DNA from: an uncultured Gemmata sp.
Lineage (GTDB): Bacteria; Planctomycetota; Planctomycetia; Gemmatales; Gemmataceae
Assembly (NCBI GenBank): GCA_937924775.1
Contig: CALDUT010000002.1
Span: forward strand, 1-64,000
Length of the DNA stretch: 64,000 nt
Direction of reading: 5' to 3'
Below, one piece after another: positions 29,093 through 37,313 of the stretch; within the stretch, counting starts at the first letter, position 1, and every line of letters begins with the position of its first letter. A program made the position numbers and the translations under genes. The notes under the pieces are model-generated. The model was not told the DNA's origin. It made no database searches and worked only from the letters and a program-made list of their open reading frames with translations.

Positions 29093-29659
29093 TTACCGCA
29101 AGGCCTCACGGAGCCGGGCGATCTGTTCGGCCATAGGTCGCGGTGCGGTGGGGGTGGCTTTTCCCCATTCACCCTGAACCTTCAGCCACGCGAAGACCGG
29201 TCCCTCCCCCTGTAGGGCTTCCCCGGCTAACGCGGCCCAGGCGTTCCGTTCGCTGCACTCATAGACGCGGGGGATTCCCACACCCTGCGCGATCACGGCA
29301 AAGTTCGTGCGTCGAGCGCCAGCCACTGGTTGGCCCCCGGTCACTTCGTACAAGCCATTGTCGATGAGTAGAATGTACAGGGGTACCCGATACTGTGCGA
29401 CCGTAACGAGGCAGCCAAGGTTCATTAATAAACCGCCATCGCCAGTCACAACAATCACCCGCCGGCCCTTCTCTGCCTGAGCCAAACACAGCCCCAATCC
29501 CAATGGCACTCCCTGACCCATGCTCGACGGTAAATAGTGAAAATCGAGTGGCGAATCGGACAGTTGCGGCCAGATCGCCACCGAACCCATGGTGGTGACC
29601 ACCACCTGATCCTTACGGTGCCTCGCCACAACTTCCAGAGCTTCACGGTGCGTCATCAT
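29093..29659 (-). CDS. Thiamine-diphosphate decarboxylase, beta (PP-binding) subunit
   Basis: A 188-residue protein with the ThDP-binding signature GDGGLLMNLGCLVTVAQY and the DNGLYEVTGGQ box, preceded by VTTMGSVAIWPQLSDSPLDF and MGQGVPLGLGLCLAQAEKG. This is the C-terminal half of the decarboxylase family as a separate subunit. It is like ComE (sulfopyruvate decarboxylase) or the C-terminal part of phosphonopyruvate decarboxylase. It follows the alpha-subunit gene by six bases. The enzyme probably decarboxylates a 2-oxo acid such as sulfopyruvate or phosphonopyruvate; which one cannot be told from the sequence. Confidence 0.85.
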   Translation of the reverse strand: MMTHREALEVVARHRKDQVVVTTMGSVAIWPQLSDSPLDFHYLPSSMGQGVPLGLGLCLAQAEKGRRVIVVTGDGGLLMNLGCLVTVAQYRVPLYILLIDNGLYEVTGGQPVAGARRTNFAVIAQGVGIPRVYECSERNAWAALAGEALQGEGPVFAWLKVQGEWGKATPTAPRPMAEQIARLREALR

Positions 29660-29665
29660 GGAACG

Positions 29666-30151
29666 TTACTCCGCCCAAAGAATGGCGGCGGCCGAGGGTT
29701 GATGGGCGAGGGTTTGCAATTCGCGTTGGATGGTCGCGGCATCGGCGGTGGTCGGATCGAAGCGGGTGTGAGGAAGTTCCCAGGCGGTCACGATCTTCTC
29801 GGTGAAATGGGGGCAATTGTCGGTGGTGGCCCCTCGTTGGGCTGCTTGGGCACTGCGAACGCCGATAATCAGCTTCAGTGGCAACTTCAAGTCGTGAACG
29901 GCGTTGCGGACCGCGTCTCCCGCTTCGAAAAAACCGGTGCATTGGATCACAACCACCGGTTGGGCCCCGCCCAGCATCAGCCCGATCGCTACACCCACCG
30001 CTTCCCCCTCGCGGCAAACGCGAATCAGCGATAATCGCGACTGTTCAATGGCCGTTTCCCAGCGGCCCAGATGGCTATCCGGTATCCAGACCACATGGGT
30101 GAATCCCGCTTGCTCCATGGCCGATACGATTTCTGGGGGATCGATCATCAT
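29666..30151 (-). CDS. Thiamine-diphosphate decarboxylase, alpha (PYR) subunit
   Basis: A 161-residue protein resembling the N-terminal PYR domain: FTHVVWIPDSHLGRWETAIE, and VCREGEAVGVAIGLMLGGAQ, in which Glu50 is the conserved activator of the cofactor. PVVVIQCTGFFEAGDAVRNA and LPLKLIIGVRSAQ follow, and a His/Phe-bearing loop (DNCPHFTEKIV). It matches ComD-type subunits. First gene of a two-gene unit with the beta subunit (six-base gap). No phosphoenolpyruvate mutase or sulfolactate genes are in the window, so the substrate is open. Confidence 0.83.
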   Translation of the reverse strand: MMIDPPEIVSAMEQAGFTHVVWIPDSHLGRWETAIEQSRLSLIRVCREGEAVGVAIGLMLGGAQPVVVIQCTGFFEAGDAVRNAVHDLKLPLKLIIGVRSAQAAQRGATTDNCPHFTEKIVTAWELPHTRFDPTTADAATIQRELQTLAHQPSAAAILWAE

Positions 30152-30237
30152 GCAATCTCACTGGCAGCTTTCCTCACGCATCATACCAACCCGAGAGCTG
30201 CTGTGGTGGGAATTTGTAGCTGTGCCGGGATCGTCTC

Positions 30238-31320
30238 ATGGTGGCGTTTGTGGTGCGTGTGCCGGAATCGACACCCGCAGGCCGGAACGTGTTTCTGGCC
30301 GGCGATGGCCCACATTGGGGCGATTGGTCGGCCACTGGCGTAGCCCTGACACGTCAATCCGACGGGACTTACTTTGCGGAGGTGGCACTGCCGAAGGGCT
30401 TTCGTGGTCATTTTTTGGTCACCTTGGGGCGATGGCGGGAGGTGGAGTGCTATCGCGGGGGGGACGAACGCCCTCCGCGTCCGCTTGGAGGGAATGGTCA
30501 GCAGCCTATCGCCGTCGAAGTCGCGGCCTGGGGGCCGACGCGGTGGATTTACCATCACAATTTTCCCTCGCGTTATGTGCGGCGAACCCGGAGTCTCACG
30601 GTGTGGTTGCCGCCCGCGTATATGATTGAACCCCACAGACGCTTCCCGGTCTTCTACTTGCACGATGGTCAGAACCTTTTTGATGCGGAAACGGCCTTTG
30701 CGGGAGTTCCGTGGCGGGTGGACGAAGTGGCTGAACAGGCCATTCGCGCTGGGCGGGTGCAGCCAGTCATTCTTGTGGGCATCGCCAATACCGCGGATCG
30801 GCTCAGCGAATATGGTCCGCGGCGCTGTGGTGCGGGTCGGCCCGACGATTTCTCCCGCGATTATGGGCGTTTCCTGGTCGAAGAGGTGAAACCCTTCATC
30901 GATGCCCAGTATCGCACGCTGTCGGGGCCTGAGCATACCGCGGTGGGGGGATCGTCGATGGGCGGGTTGATCGCACTTCATCTGTGTAAGTGGTATCCGA
31001 AGGTGTTTGGGATGTGTATAGCGATGTCGCCCTCGCTCTGGTGGGAACGCGAATACTTTTTGCGAACGCTCAGGGTTTGGCCGTATTGGCTGAAGCATTG
31101 CCGGATTTGGTTGGATGTAGGCACGCACGAGAATTCCACTGTCGAGGCATCGCGGTTCACCGTTCGCCGGGCGCAACAATTGGCTCGTCTGTTAGCCTGC
31201 TACGGGCTGACAGAAGGCCGACAATACCGATATTTGGAAGTCCCGGGCGCAGGACATCACGAAACTGCGTGGGGCACGCGGTTCCATCAGGTGTTGAGTT
31301 TCTTCCTTGGGACAGGTTGA
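30238..31320 (+). CDS. Esterase of the enterochelin-esterase type with N-terminal carbohydrate-binding-like fold
   Basis: A 360-residue protein. The first 85 residues (FVVRVPESTPAGRNVFLAGD, FLVTLGRWREVECYRG) look like a starch-binding/CBM48-like beta sandwich. The rest is a PF00756-type alpha/beta hydrolase: VFYLHDGQNLFDAET, VILVGIANTADRLSEYGPRR, nucleophile elbow GGSSMGGLIALHL (Ser about 239), SPSLWWERE, an acid in WLDVGTHE, and a final GAGHHETAWGTR bearing the His. No signal peptide. Relatives include Fes-like and feruloyl or esterase D-like enzymes. It faces the decarboxylase genes divergently across 86 bases. Confidence 0.85.
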   Translation: MVAFVVRVPESTPAGRNVFLAGDGPHWGDWSATGVALTRQSDGTYFAEVALPKGFRGHFLVTLGRWREVECYRGGDERPPRPLGGNGQQPIAVEVAAWGPTRWIYHHNFPSRYVRRTRSLTVWLPPAYMIEPHRRFPVFYLHDGQNLFDAETAFAGVPWRVDEVAEQAIRAGRVQPVILVGIANTADRLSEYGPRRCGAGRPDDFSRDYGRFLVEEVKPFIDAQYRTLSGPEHTAVGGSSMGGLIALHLCKWYPKVFGMCIAMSPSLWWEREYFLRTLRVWPYWLKHCRIWLDVGTHENSTVEASRFTVRRAQQLARLLACYGLTEGRQYRYLEVPGAGHHETAWGTRFHQVLSFFLGTG

Positions 31321-31327
31321 CACAAGG

Positions 31328-32257
31328 TCAGTAGTTCCAAAATCCGACACGCTCGATGGCCTGCTGAATCCAGGAAGGTTCCGGGGCCAATTCGATGTTC
31401 GCTTGAACGACTTCGTTCCATCGGGCTGGATCGGGCGGCAGTTTCTTGCCCGTTAGTCGTACGAGTCCTCGATGGGCACCGCGAGCGAGAATAGCGTCTT
31501 TTCCAGCTTGGGCTTCGAGGACACGGGCCAATGCCACCACCGCTTCTGGTTGCCGGCATTGGGCCAGTCCTCGAACCGCGGCTTGCCGCACTTCAACATC
31601 GTCGCTGCCCACGGGCACGATTTCCTTCCCCTCACTACCTGCGACGGCAGCCAGAAACCGCGCGGCGTCCGCCGTTTGTGTTTTGCCCAACGCTTCCAAA
31701 CACCGGCAGCGCAACGCGGCGGCATGATCGGGGGCGAAACCGGTTGGCCCCATGAGCAGGGACGGTTCGGTACCGGGTCGTGTGGGGGCACGCCCAGCGC
31801 TCAATCCCCCGATGGGCATGATGGTGTGGGGATCAGGCAGTTTCGGAGTGGGAACTTGGGTCACGCCATCAGCCTGCTGATAGGCCTGCATCAAAATGGC
31901 AACGACGCGGGGATCGTGAAAGCGGCTGAGCGCGTCGATCGCGGCGTTGCGAAGTATGATGCTGCTGTCGCTGGTGGCGATGTGTGCGAGCAATTCGAGG
32001 ACACGATCCTGGTCTTCCGCGGTGCCACCATTGCGGAGGGGTTCTTGGAGCCGGTATAGGGCTTTGGCCCGCTCGTCGCCGGTGCGCGGGGGATCCGCGA
32101 ATAGCACGATCAGCGGATCTTCGGGAACAATCGCGTTGCGTACTGTTTTGAACGGTTGTTCGCGGAAACGCCGGCTGGTCACCGTGTCCCAGACATGGGC
32201 GCAGCCGGTTGCCGAAAGTGTCACCGCGACAACCACGATCCACATGAACCGGTCCAC
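31328..32257 (-). CDS. Lipoprotein with HEAT-like repeats
   Basis: A 309-residue protein from GTG 32257. A GGGGG ribosome site stands just upstream; the longer ATG at 32335 is not supported. It starts MDRFMWIVVVAVTLSATGC, a lipoprotein signal with lipobox LSATGC, so the mature N-terminus is the lipid-anchored Cys. The body is alpha-helical repeat in character (ILRNAAIDALSRFHDPRVVA, DHAAALRCRCLEALGKTQTA, DVEVRQAAVRGLAQCRQPEA, ARGAHRGLVRLTGKKLP). An outer-membrane or periplasmic scaffold role is inferred. Its stop lies 7 bases from the convergent esterase stop. Confidence 0.82.
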   Translation of the reverse strand: MDRFMWIVVVAVTLSATGCAHVWDTVTSRRFREQPFKTVRNAIVPEDPLIVLFADPPRTGDERAKALYRLQEPLRNGGTAEDQDRVLELLAHIATSDSSIILRNAAIDALSRFHDPRVVAILMQAYQQADGVTQVPTPKLPDPHTIMPIGGLSAGRAPTRPGTEPSLLMGPTGFAPDHAAALRCRCLEALGKTQTADAARFLAAVAGSEGKEIVPVGSDDVEVRQAAVRGLAQCRQPEAVVALARVLEAQAGKDAILARGAHRGLVRLTGKKLPPDPARWNEVVQANIELAPEPSWIQQAIERVGFWNY

Positions 32258-32574
32258 ATTTCCCCCGGCCCGGTCGGGGCAGGCAGATGAATACGTCATT
32301 CCTGGCCGCATAACGATTGGCCCAGCCCCGGTCAACGCGAGTTTCCCGGCAACGTCGGCAGTCGGGCCCGCAATGGAACAGCCCTGCGTCCGGGGTCTTC
32401 GTCAAACCTCGCAGCTTGCCAACGGAAACTTCAATAGCCCAATTTTCACCGTAAAATCCGCGTCTGCCGGTCAAGCCATGTGAATCATGCGAACCCCACT
32501 AGCCGATGTAACCGATACCTGTGGAAAACTCACGCGCTCTCTTGGGCGTGGAGAACACACTCGGAGGCAAACCT
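32258..32574. other. Divergent intergenic region
   Basis: These 317 bases separate the lipoprotein gene (leftward) from the proline-rich gene (rightward). The longer open frames entering it from both sides have no ribosome site. Nothing else recognisable. Confidence 0.5.
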
Positions 32575-35094
32575 ATGACACGGTGGTTTCGCAAGCGGTG
32601 GGTGTGGGCGGCGCTAGCCACTGCCACCGTGACAGCCGGCTTGGCCGTGGGTCGTGGCGGTATCGAGGGCACCGCTCAACCTGCTCAATGGCCGCAAGCC
32701 GGGGATTTCATCACGCTAAAGTTGAAAGGCCTCCCGGATACCCGCGTCAAAGTGTTGAAATCTGAGCGGCAATCCGATGGCAGCATTCACACCGAAGTGC
32801 AAGACCCTTCCACGGGGGAAACCTTCACCCTGATCGATAAGCCGCGAGCCGCGGGTTTGAACCGCCCCCCGGCGACCACACAAGCTTCGTATCCGACGCC
32901 GCCGGTTGCTGTACCACCGGTCCGCCCTGCGAATGCCGCGGTGCCGCCCAACTACACTCCGCCGATGGGCCCGCAGCCGATGTACCTAGCCCCGGCCCAA
33001 CCGCAACCGGTTCGCTACACCCCGCCGCCCGCACCCCCCACACCGCCGCAGCCCACGCCGTCGATTGGGGGGCTCCCCCCAGCGAGGCCCACGCCGCCGC
33101 TGACGGCCGCCCCCGTTCTGGCCCAGGTGCCTGAGCCGGAGAAAGAACGACGGCCACTGCTTCAACGGGTGTTTGGTGATCGCGAAAAAACGCCAGCCGC
33201 GCCCATGCCGGGTACCACGCCGCCCATGGCTGAAGTCCCAGAAAAACGGCCGATTTTATCGCGCATTTTTGGCAAAAAGCCCAGCGAACCCCCGATGCCG
33301 GCCACCTCACCGGGGAATTTCCCGTCGACCACGGGCACACCTAAGCCGAATCCGTCGGTGCCCCCGCCCGTCGTGCCGGTTCCACCCGGCGGGCTGACCG
33401 GGGGCAACACGGGCCACAAACCGCCAGCGTTCCCCAGTACTCACGAACCGCCACGCGTGATGCCCAATCCAGTCGTGAATCCACCGGTCCCATCGGTGCC
33501 CACACCGCGGCCCCTACCGACACCAGCACCTACACCGATTCCCACCCCGATGCCCACGCCCACACCGATTCCTATGCCGATGCCGGCCCCCACGCCCCCG
33601 GCGGCCCTGGAACCAAAACCGTTGCCCATTCCGACACCAAGGCCCACCGCGGAGCCGCCGAAAGCACCGGCACCCACGGCGGAACCGCCAAAAGCTGCAC
33701 CCATTACACCGCCCACGCCCACACCGGAGCTGCCCACGGTCCCGGTGCCCACGCCACCCGCAGCAATGCCACACTCGCTCCCGACACCCATCCCGGTGCC
33801 CGGGCCGAGTGTACCGTCCAGCCCTGCACCCGCGGAAACACCAGCGTTGCCGATGATTCCAACTATTCCGACCCCGCCAACCAACACAGAACCCACAGGG
33901 CCCAGCACTCCGCCAGTGGGGGTTCCCGATGTTCCTCCGCTCCCCACGCCGATTCCGATTCCCAATCCCTCGGGTGGGAATGCCGAAATCACACCCAACT
34001 CCGAGCTGGGGAAGGAACCCAAGATGACCCCGGTGGCCGCGGTTCCAGACCCACTGCGGAAGGAAGACCCGCCCCAGTCAGCATTACCAATACCGCCGAT
34101 CGAGCCAGCGAAGTCCGAGAAACCAAAACCGGGAGTGCCCGTATCGCCTCGGGAGCCCAGCACCGAAGCCCAGACCATGCCGGATATGCCCGGGCCGGTG
34201 GAGCTGTCGGCGAGGGCCAAGCCCGAAACCGGACTGCCGGTACCGCCGGTTCCTCCCGAATTGCCGGGGTCGATGGAGCCGCCGACTCTTCCGACACCGG
34301 TAGAACCGCCATCGGCGCCGATGCTTCCCAAGGTCGCGGGTTCGAACAGTCCGTCGTTGCCGGAGTTACCCACGCCCCCGGTGATGCCGGAACTGGCGAA
34401 GAAGGTTCCACCCGCGCGGCCTGAGATGTCCGAACCGTCGAACGAAGTTTTACTGCCGGGGGCTTCCGCGGAACCTTCAATTCCCCCGGTGCCAGTTGTG
34501 GACTCAGGGTCAAACTCGCGGATTCCGCTTCCGCCGGTGGAAAATCGCACCGAACCGCTGGTACCTGTTCCGCCGATCGAATCGCCAACGGAGCCGATGG
34601 TGCCGATTCAACCGGTGGAAAAACGGGCTGACCCCCAACCAGTGCTGCCGTCCGGGGTTACACCAATGGGGCCTCCGGCGCAAACCCCGATGACCACGAA
34701 GAGGGAGCCGATGCCGAGCCATCCCACCCAGTCGCCATTGCATGTCGTCGTGCCCGTCGGGCAGGTTCCGGCTGCCGTCGCGTTCGATCGGGAGATTCAG
34801 CCCTTAGTAACCGAATTGCAAACCACCTTGGCTCCCTCGGGCCGGCTACTGGCCGCCCGGGCGCTTGCGGAAGGTCGCCACGCCTCCAGCGATGGCGTGA
34901 AAGCCGTGCTGTTCCAAGCGGCTCAGCTCGATCCCTGCGCGGAGGTGCGCGCCGCCTGCATCACTCACTTGTGCCGGCTGGGTTACTATACACCGGAGTT
35001 CCTGGCCCACATTCGCGCGGCGTGTGAAGATAGTAACGAGCTGGTCCGCGAAGCGGCGCAAGCGGCGTGCGAAAAGATGATCCGTCGCAAGTAG
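32575..35094 (+). CDS. Exported proline-rich protein with C-terminal helical-repeat domain
   Basis: An 839-residue protein. GGAGG lies seven bases upstream of ATG 32575; a longer GTG start at 32521 is less likely. The N-terminus is a signal or anchor (MTRWFRKRWVWAALATATVT, then GLAVG). A short beta region follows (FITLKLKGLPDTRVKVLKSE). Most of the protein, about residues 100-740, is proline-rich and low in complexity, with runs of TPTPIPMPMP and PPKAPAP type. The last 80 residues form a helical-repeat-like domain (LAARALAEGRHASSDGVKAV, HIRAACEDSNELVREAAQAA). A long flexible spacer with an end module is a cell-surface layout. An intrinsic terminator follows. Confidence 0.8.
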   Translation: MTRWFRKRWVWAALATATVTAGLAVGRGGIEGTAQPAQWPQAGDFITLKLKGLPDTRVKVLKSERQSDGSIHTEVQDPSTGETFTLIDKPRAAGLNRPPATTQASYPTPPVAVPPVRPANAAVPPNYTPPMGPQPMYLAPAQPQPVRYTPPPAPPTPPQPTPSIGGLPPARPTPPLTAAPVLAQVPEPEKERRPLLQRVFGDREKTPAAPMPGTTPPMAEVPEKRPILSRIFGKKPSEPPMPATSPGNFPSTTGTPKPNPSVPPPVVPVPPGGLTGGNTGHKPPAFPSTHEPPRVMPNPVVNPPVPSVPTPRPLPTPAPTPIPTPMPTPTPIPMPMPAPTPPAALEPKPLPIPTPRPTAEPPKAPAPTAEPPKAAPITPPTPTPELPTVPVPTPPAAMPHSLPTPIPVPGPSVPSSPAPAETPALPMIPTIPTPPTNTEPTGPSTPPVGVPDVPPLPTPIPIPNPSGGNAEITPNSELGKEPKMTPVAAVPDPLRKEDPPQSALPIPPIEPAKSEKPKPGVPVSPREPSTEAQTMPDMPGPVELSARAKPETGLPVPPVPPELPGSMEPPTLPTPVEPPSAPMLPKVAGSNSPSLPELPTPPVMPELAKKVPPARPEMSEPSNEVLLPGASAEPSIPPVPVVDSGSNSRIPLPPVENRTEPLVPVPPIESPTEPMVPIQPVEKRADPQPVLPSGVTPMGPPAQTPMTTKREPMPSHPTQSPLHVVVPVGQVPAAVAFDREIQPLVTELQTTLAPSGRLLAARALAEGRHASSDGVKAVLFQAAQLDPCAEVRAACITHLCRLGYYTPEFLAHIRAACEDSNELVREAAQAACEKMIRRK

Positions 35095-35117
35095 TGGCGA
35101 AATGTTCAAAAAGTGAA

Positions 35118-35166
35118 CACCCCGGTAGGAATCTCGTGCCGATTCCCACCGGGGTTGGTTCTTTCT
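35118..35166 (+). terminator. Intrinsic terminator after the proline-rich gene
   Basis: CCCCGGTAGGAATC and GATTCCCACCGGGG pair with one A-C mismatch over a 7-base loop (TCGTGCC), followed by TTGGTTCTTTCT. It lies about 25 bases after the stop. The rest of 35095-35373 holds no supported gene. Confidence 0.75.
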
Positions 35167-35373
35167 AGGCTTGGCGGATGTGGGGAGGGTTCATCGGGTG
35201 TCGGCCGGTTGTGGGGGGCTTCGGCCCATGTCATGTTGGGAAGGCCGATTTTCCCACTGGTATTGATGGGTCTGGTGGTATTCCCAGTGAGCGTGGGGCT
35301 GGTAGGTCGGGCTCGTGGCACCCGGGATCAAGACGCTCGTCCGCCGTAAGATATTCTCCCGCAATATCTTCCG

Positions 35374-36297
35374 TTAATCCGGGAAGCCATGCTGGCGGCG
35401 ATGGTAGGGGCCGTCAAACAGTTGTGTCGATTTCGACGGCTCGAAGCGCCCATCACCCGCGACCGGTTTGATACGCTGGAGGAGTTGATCGCGTTCTTCG
35501 GGCGGCATCGGTTGGAAATTGCGGGCAATCGCGACATCCTGGAGGAGAACCTTCATTGAATCCACCCCCACGACCAACGACGCGATCTCCTGCGATAACG
35601 CAAATCGGATGCACTCATCGACACTTGCGGCTCCCCCGGCCACAATCTTGCCACCGCTTGCTAAATTCCCGCCACCCAGGCTCTTCATGCCAATAGCTGC
35701 GACGTTCTTGGCCTTCAGCACGGGAATAACGTTGTGGATGCTGCTGCGGTAGAAGTAATCGCATACGTTCACAGGCAACTGGCAGGTGGCCCAATCGGTA
35801 TGAATCCCCAACATTTTGAGGAAAATATCGGGGTGTTTGTGCCCGGTGAAACCGAGGAAGCGAACTTTGCCGGCTTGTTGGGCTTTCAGGGCTTCTGCCA
35901 GAGCCCCGCGTTCCAGAATCCACTCCGGGTCGTTGTCGTAGTTGATTTCGTGGAATTGCCACAAGTCGATGACGTCGGTTTTGAGGCGACGCAGGCTGTC
36001 GTCGAGATGTTGGCGGGTATGTTGCGCATCGCGACCGCAGTTTTTGGTCATCAGGAAGACTTTTTGCCGCCGTCCGCCGGTCGCAAGTGCTTTGCCCATA
36101 AGCTCTTCGGAACGTCCGTCATGGTAGTCCCAGGCGTTGTCGAAGAAGGTAATCCCTTCGTCGATGGCTGCGTGCAGGATGCGTTCGGCCTCGGCATCGC
36201 TGATCTCCGGTTGGCCGATATGCCATCCCCCGAGGCACAGGATGGAGACATTCACCCCGGTTTTGCCCAGAAGTCGGGTTGGAAGTCCATTCGACAT
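35374..36297 (-). CDS. Aldo/keto reductase
   Basis: A 307-residue AKR-type barrel: LGKTGVNVSILCLGGWHIGQ, then the catalytic Asp/Tyr stretch GITFFDNAWDYHDGRSEELM with Tyr and Asp in family positions. The Lys region FLMTKNCGRD, the His in IDLWQFHEIN and C-terminal cofactor residues (VAGGAASVDECIRFALSQE, SLVVGVDSM) are also present. AKRs reduce carbonyls with NADPH. GAGGAG precedes the start. Many planctomycete relatives are annotated only as oxidoreductases; the substrate is not predictable here. Confidence 0.9.
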   Translation of the reverse strand: MSNGLPTRLLGKTGVNVSILCLGGWHIGQPEISDAEAERILHAAIDEGITFFDNAWDYHDGRSEELMGKALATGGRRQKVFLMTKNCGRDAQHTRQHLDDSLRRLKTDVIDLWQFHEINYDNDPEWILERGALAEALKAQQAGKVRFLGFTGHKHPDIFLKMLGIHTDWATCQLPVNVCDYFYRSSIHNVIPVLKAKNVAAIGMKSLGGGNLASGGKIVAGGAASVDECIRFALSQEIASLVVGVDSMKVLLQDVAIARNFQPMPPEERDQLLQRIKPVAGDGRFEPSKSTQLFDGPYHRRQHGFPD

Positions 36298-36350
36298 AAA
36301 GTTTTACTCCTCAACAACGCGATCTCAAACGCCGGCGAACGGGTTTTCGT

Positions 36351-37217
36351 CTAGGCGTGGCGGCTACCATCATCGTGCGGAGATGGCACGAAGTCAAACA
36401 GTTCCTCGCGGGGGCCGGGCGAGGGAACCTCCGAAGTGGGCCACACGAAGCGGCCCAACAGCTGTTCGACCACCCAGCATCCGCGAACATGATGCGGTTG
36501 TTCACGGCAGTGGTGTAACAGAAGGGGATTATCGCAGCCGGCTTCTTGGAGGGCATCTGCCAAAATCGGCAATACGCTGTAATCCCCAGTGGTATCGGCG
36601 TGCTGGGTCAGGATCTGAACGGTGGCCGTCCGCCATTGAGGCTCAATGTGGAGATCTGATATAGAAGTCCCCGGTGGCGGAAAGAGGTCGCGAACCCAAT
36701 CGGCTTGTTGGGTCCGGGCTGTGGAATAAACGCGGTTCCACTCACGGTGCCAGTGGGTACGAGAAAGGGGGGAGATCGGCGCCGAACCGGCCTTCAGACA
36801 CGCGAGGGCTTTGGCCGCACTGCGAGCCGCTTCGAGTGGGTAGCATTGGGGTGGCATGTCACGGACGGCGTCGGCTCGGTAGTAATAACCCGCGGCGCGG
36901 GCCGCGCTGGCAAGAGCATGTTGATGGGCGGTGGTTTCGATCGCCGGAAGGCAGAGCGCGGCGGCCTGCAAATCGGCTTCCGTGGCTTGTCTGTCCAAAA
37001 AACGCTCACGGGTGCGGATGGCGTTTTGTGCCTCAGTTGTCAGCAGTTCCCAAACACTCCGGGCACAGGCGCAGCCAAACAATTGGAAGCCCCGTTGTAG
37101 GGGCCAGGGGAGTGTATGGATTGCGTACAACGGATAATGTCTGGCCAGTTCGGGGTGAATCCGCTGCAGTAACACATCGGGATTGGGATTCGTCGGCCAT
37201 TCGCTGCCAGCAGTCAC
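36351..37217 (-). CDS. Member of a Gemmata-type paralogue family, function unknown
   Basis: A 288-residue protein. GTG at 37217 (VTAGSEWPTNPNPDVLLQRI) is chosen, because the ATG-based frame from 37364 overlaps the divergent aminotransferase gene and its extra part is not protein-like. Recognisable blocks: LQRGFQLFGCACARSVWELL, TEADLQAAALCLPAIETTA, the middle TQQADWVRDLFPPP, EPQWRTATVQILTQHAD and the C-terminal LPILADALQEAGCDNPLL with HVRGCWVVEQLLGR. From memory these blocks mark a large repeat-like family in Gemmata genomes with no assigned function. No signal peptide or membrane segment. Confidence 0.72.
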   Translation of the reverse strand: MTAGSEWPTNPNPDVLLQRIHPELARHYPLYAIHTLPWPLQRGFQLFGCACARSVWELLTTEAQNAIRTRERFLDRQATEADLQAAALCLPAIETTAHQHALASAARAAGYYYRADAVRDMPPQCYPLEAARSAAKALACLKAGSAPISPLSRTHWHREWNRVYSTARTQQADWVRDLFPPPGTSISDLHIEPQWRTATVQILTQHADTTGDYSVLPILADALQEAGCDNPLLLHHCREQPHHVRGCWVVEQLLGRFVWPTSEVPSPGPREELFDFVPSPHDDGSRHA

Positions 37218-37313
37218 GCTGTGAATATCCTCACTGGACGGGGGATACAATACGACGGATAACGGAATACGCTGGACATAATCACGACAGAGCGGTTCAA
37301 CGGCGATTCGTCT

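Noticed and set aside
32825-34588. Glycine-rich minus-strand frames of up to 369 residues
   Set aside because: Complement of the proline-rich protein gene; no ribosome site and implausible composition.
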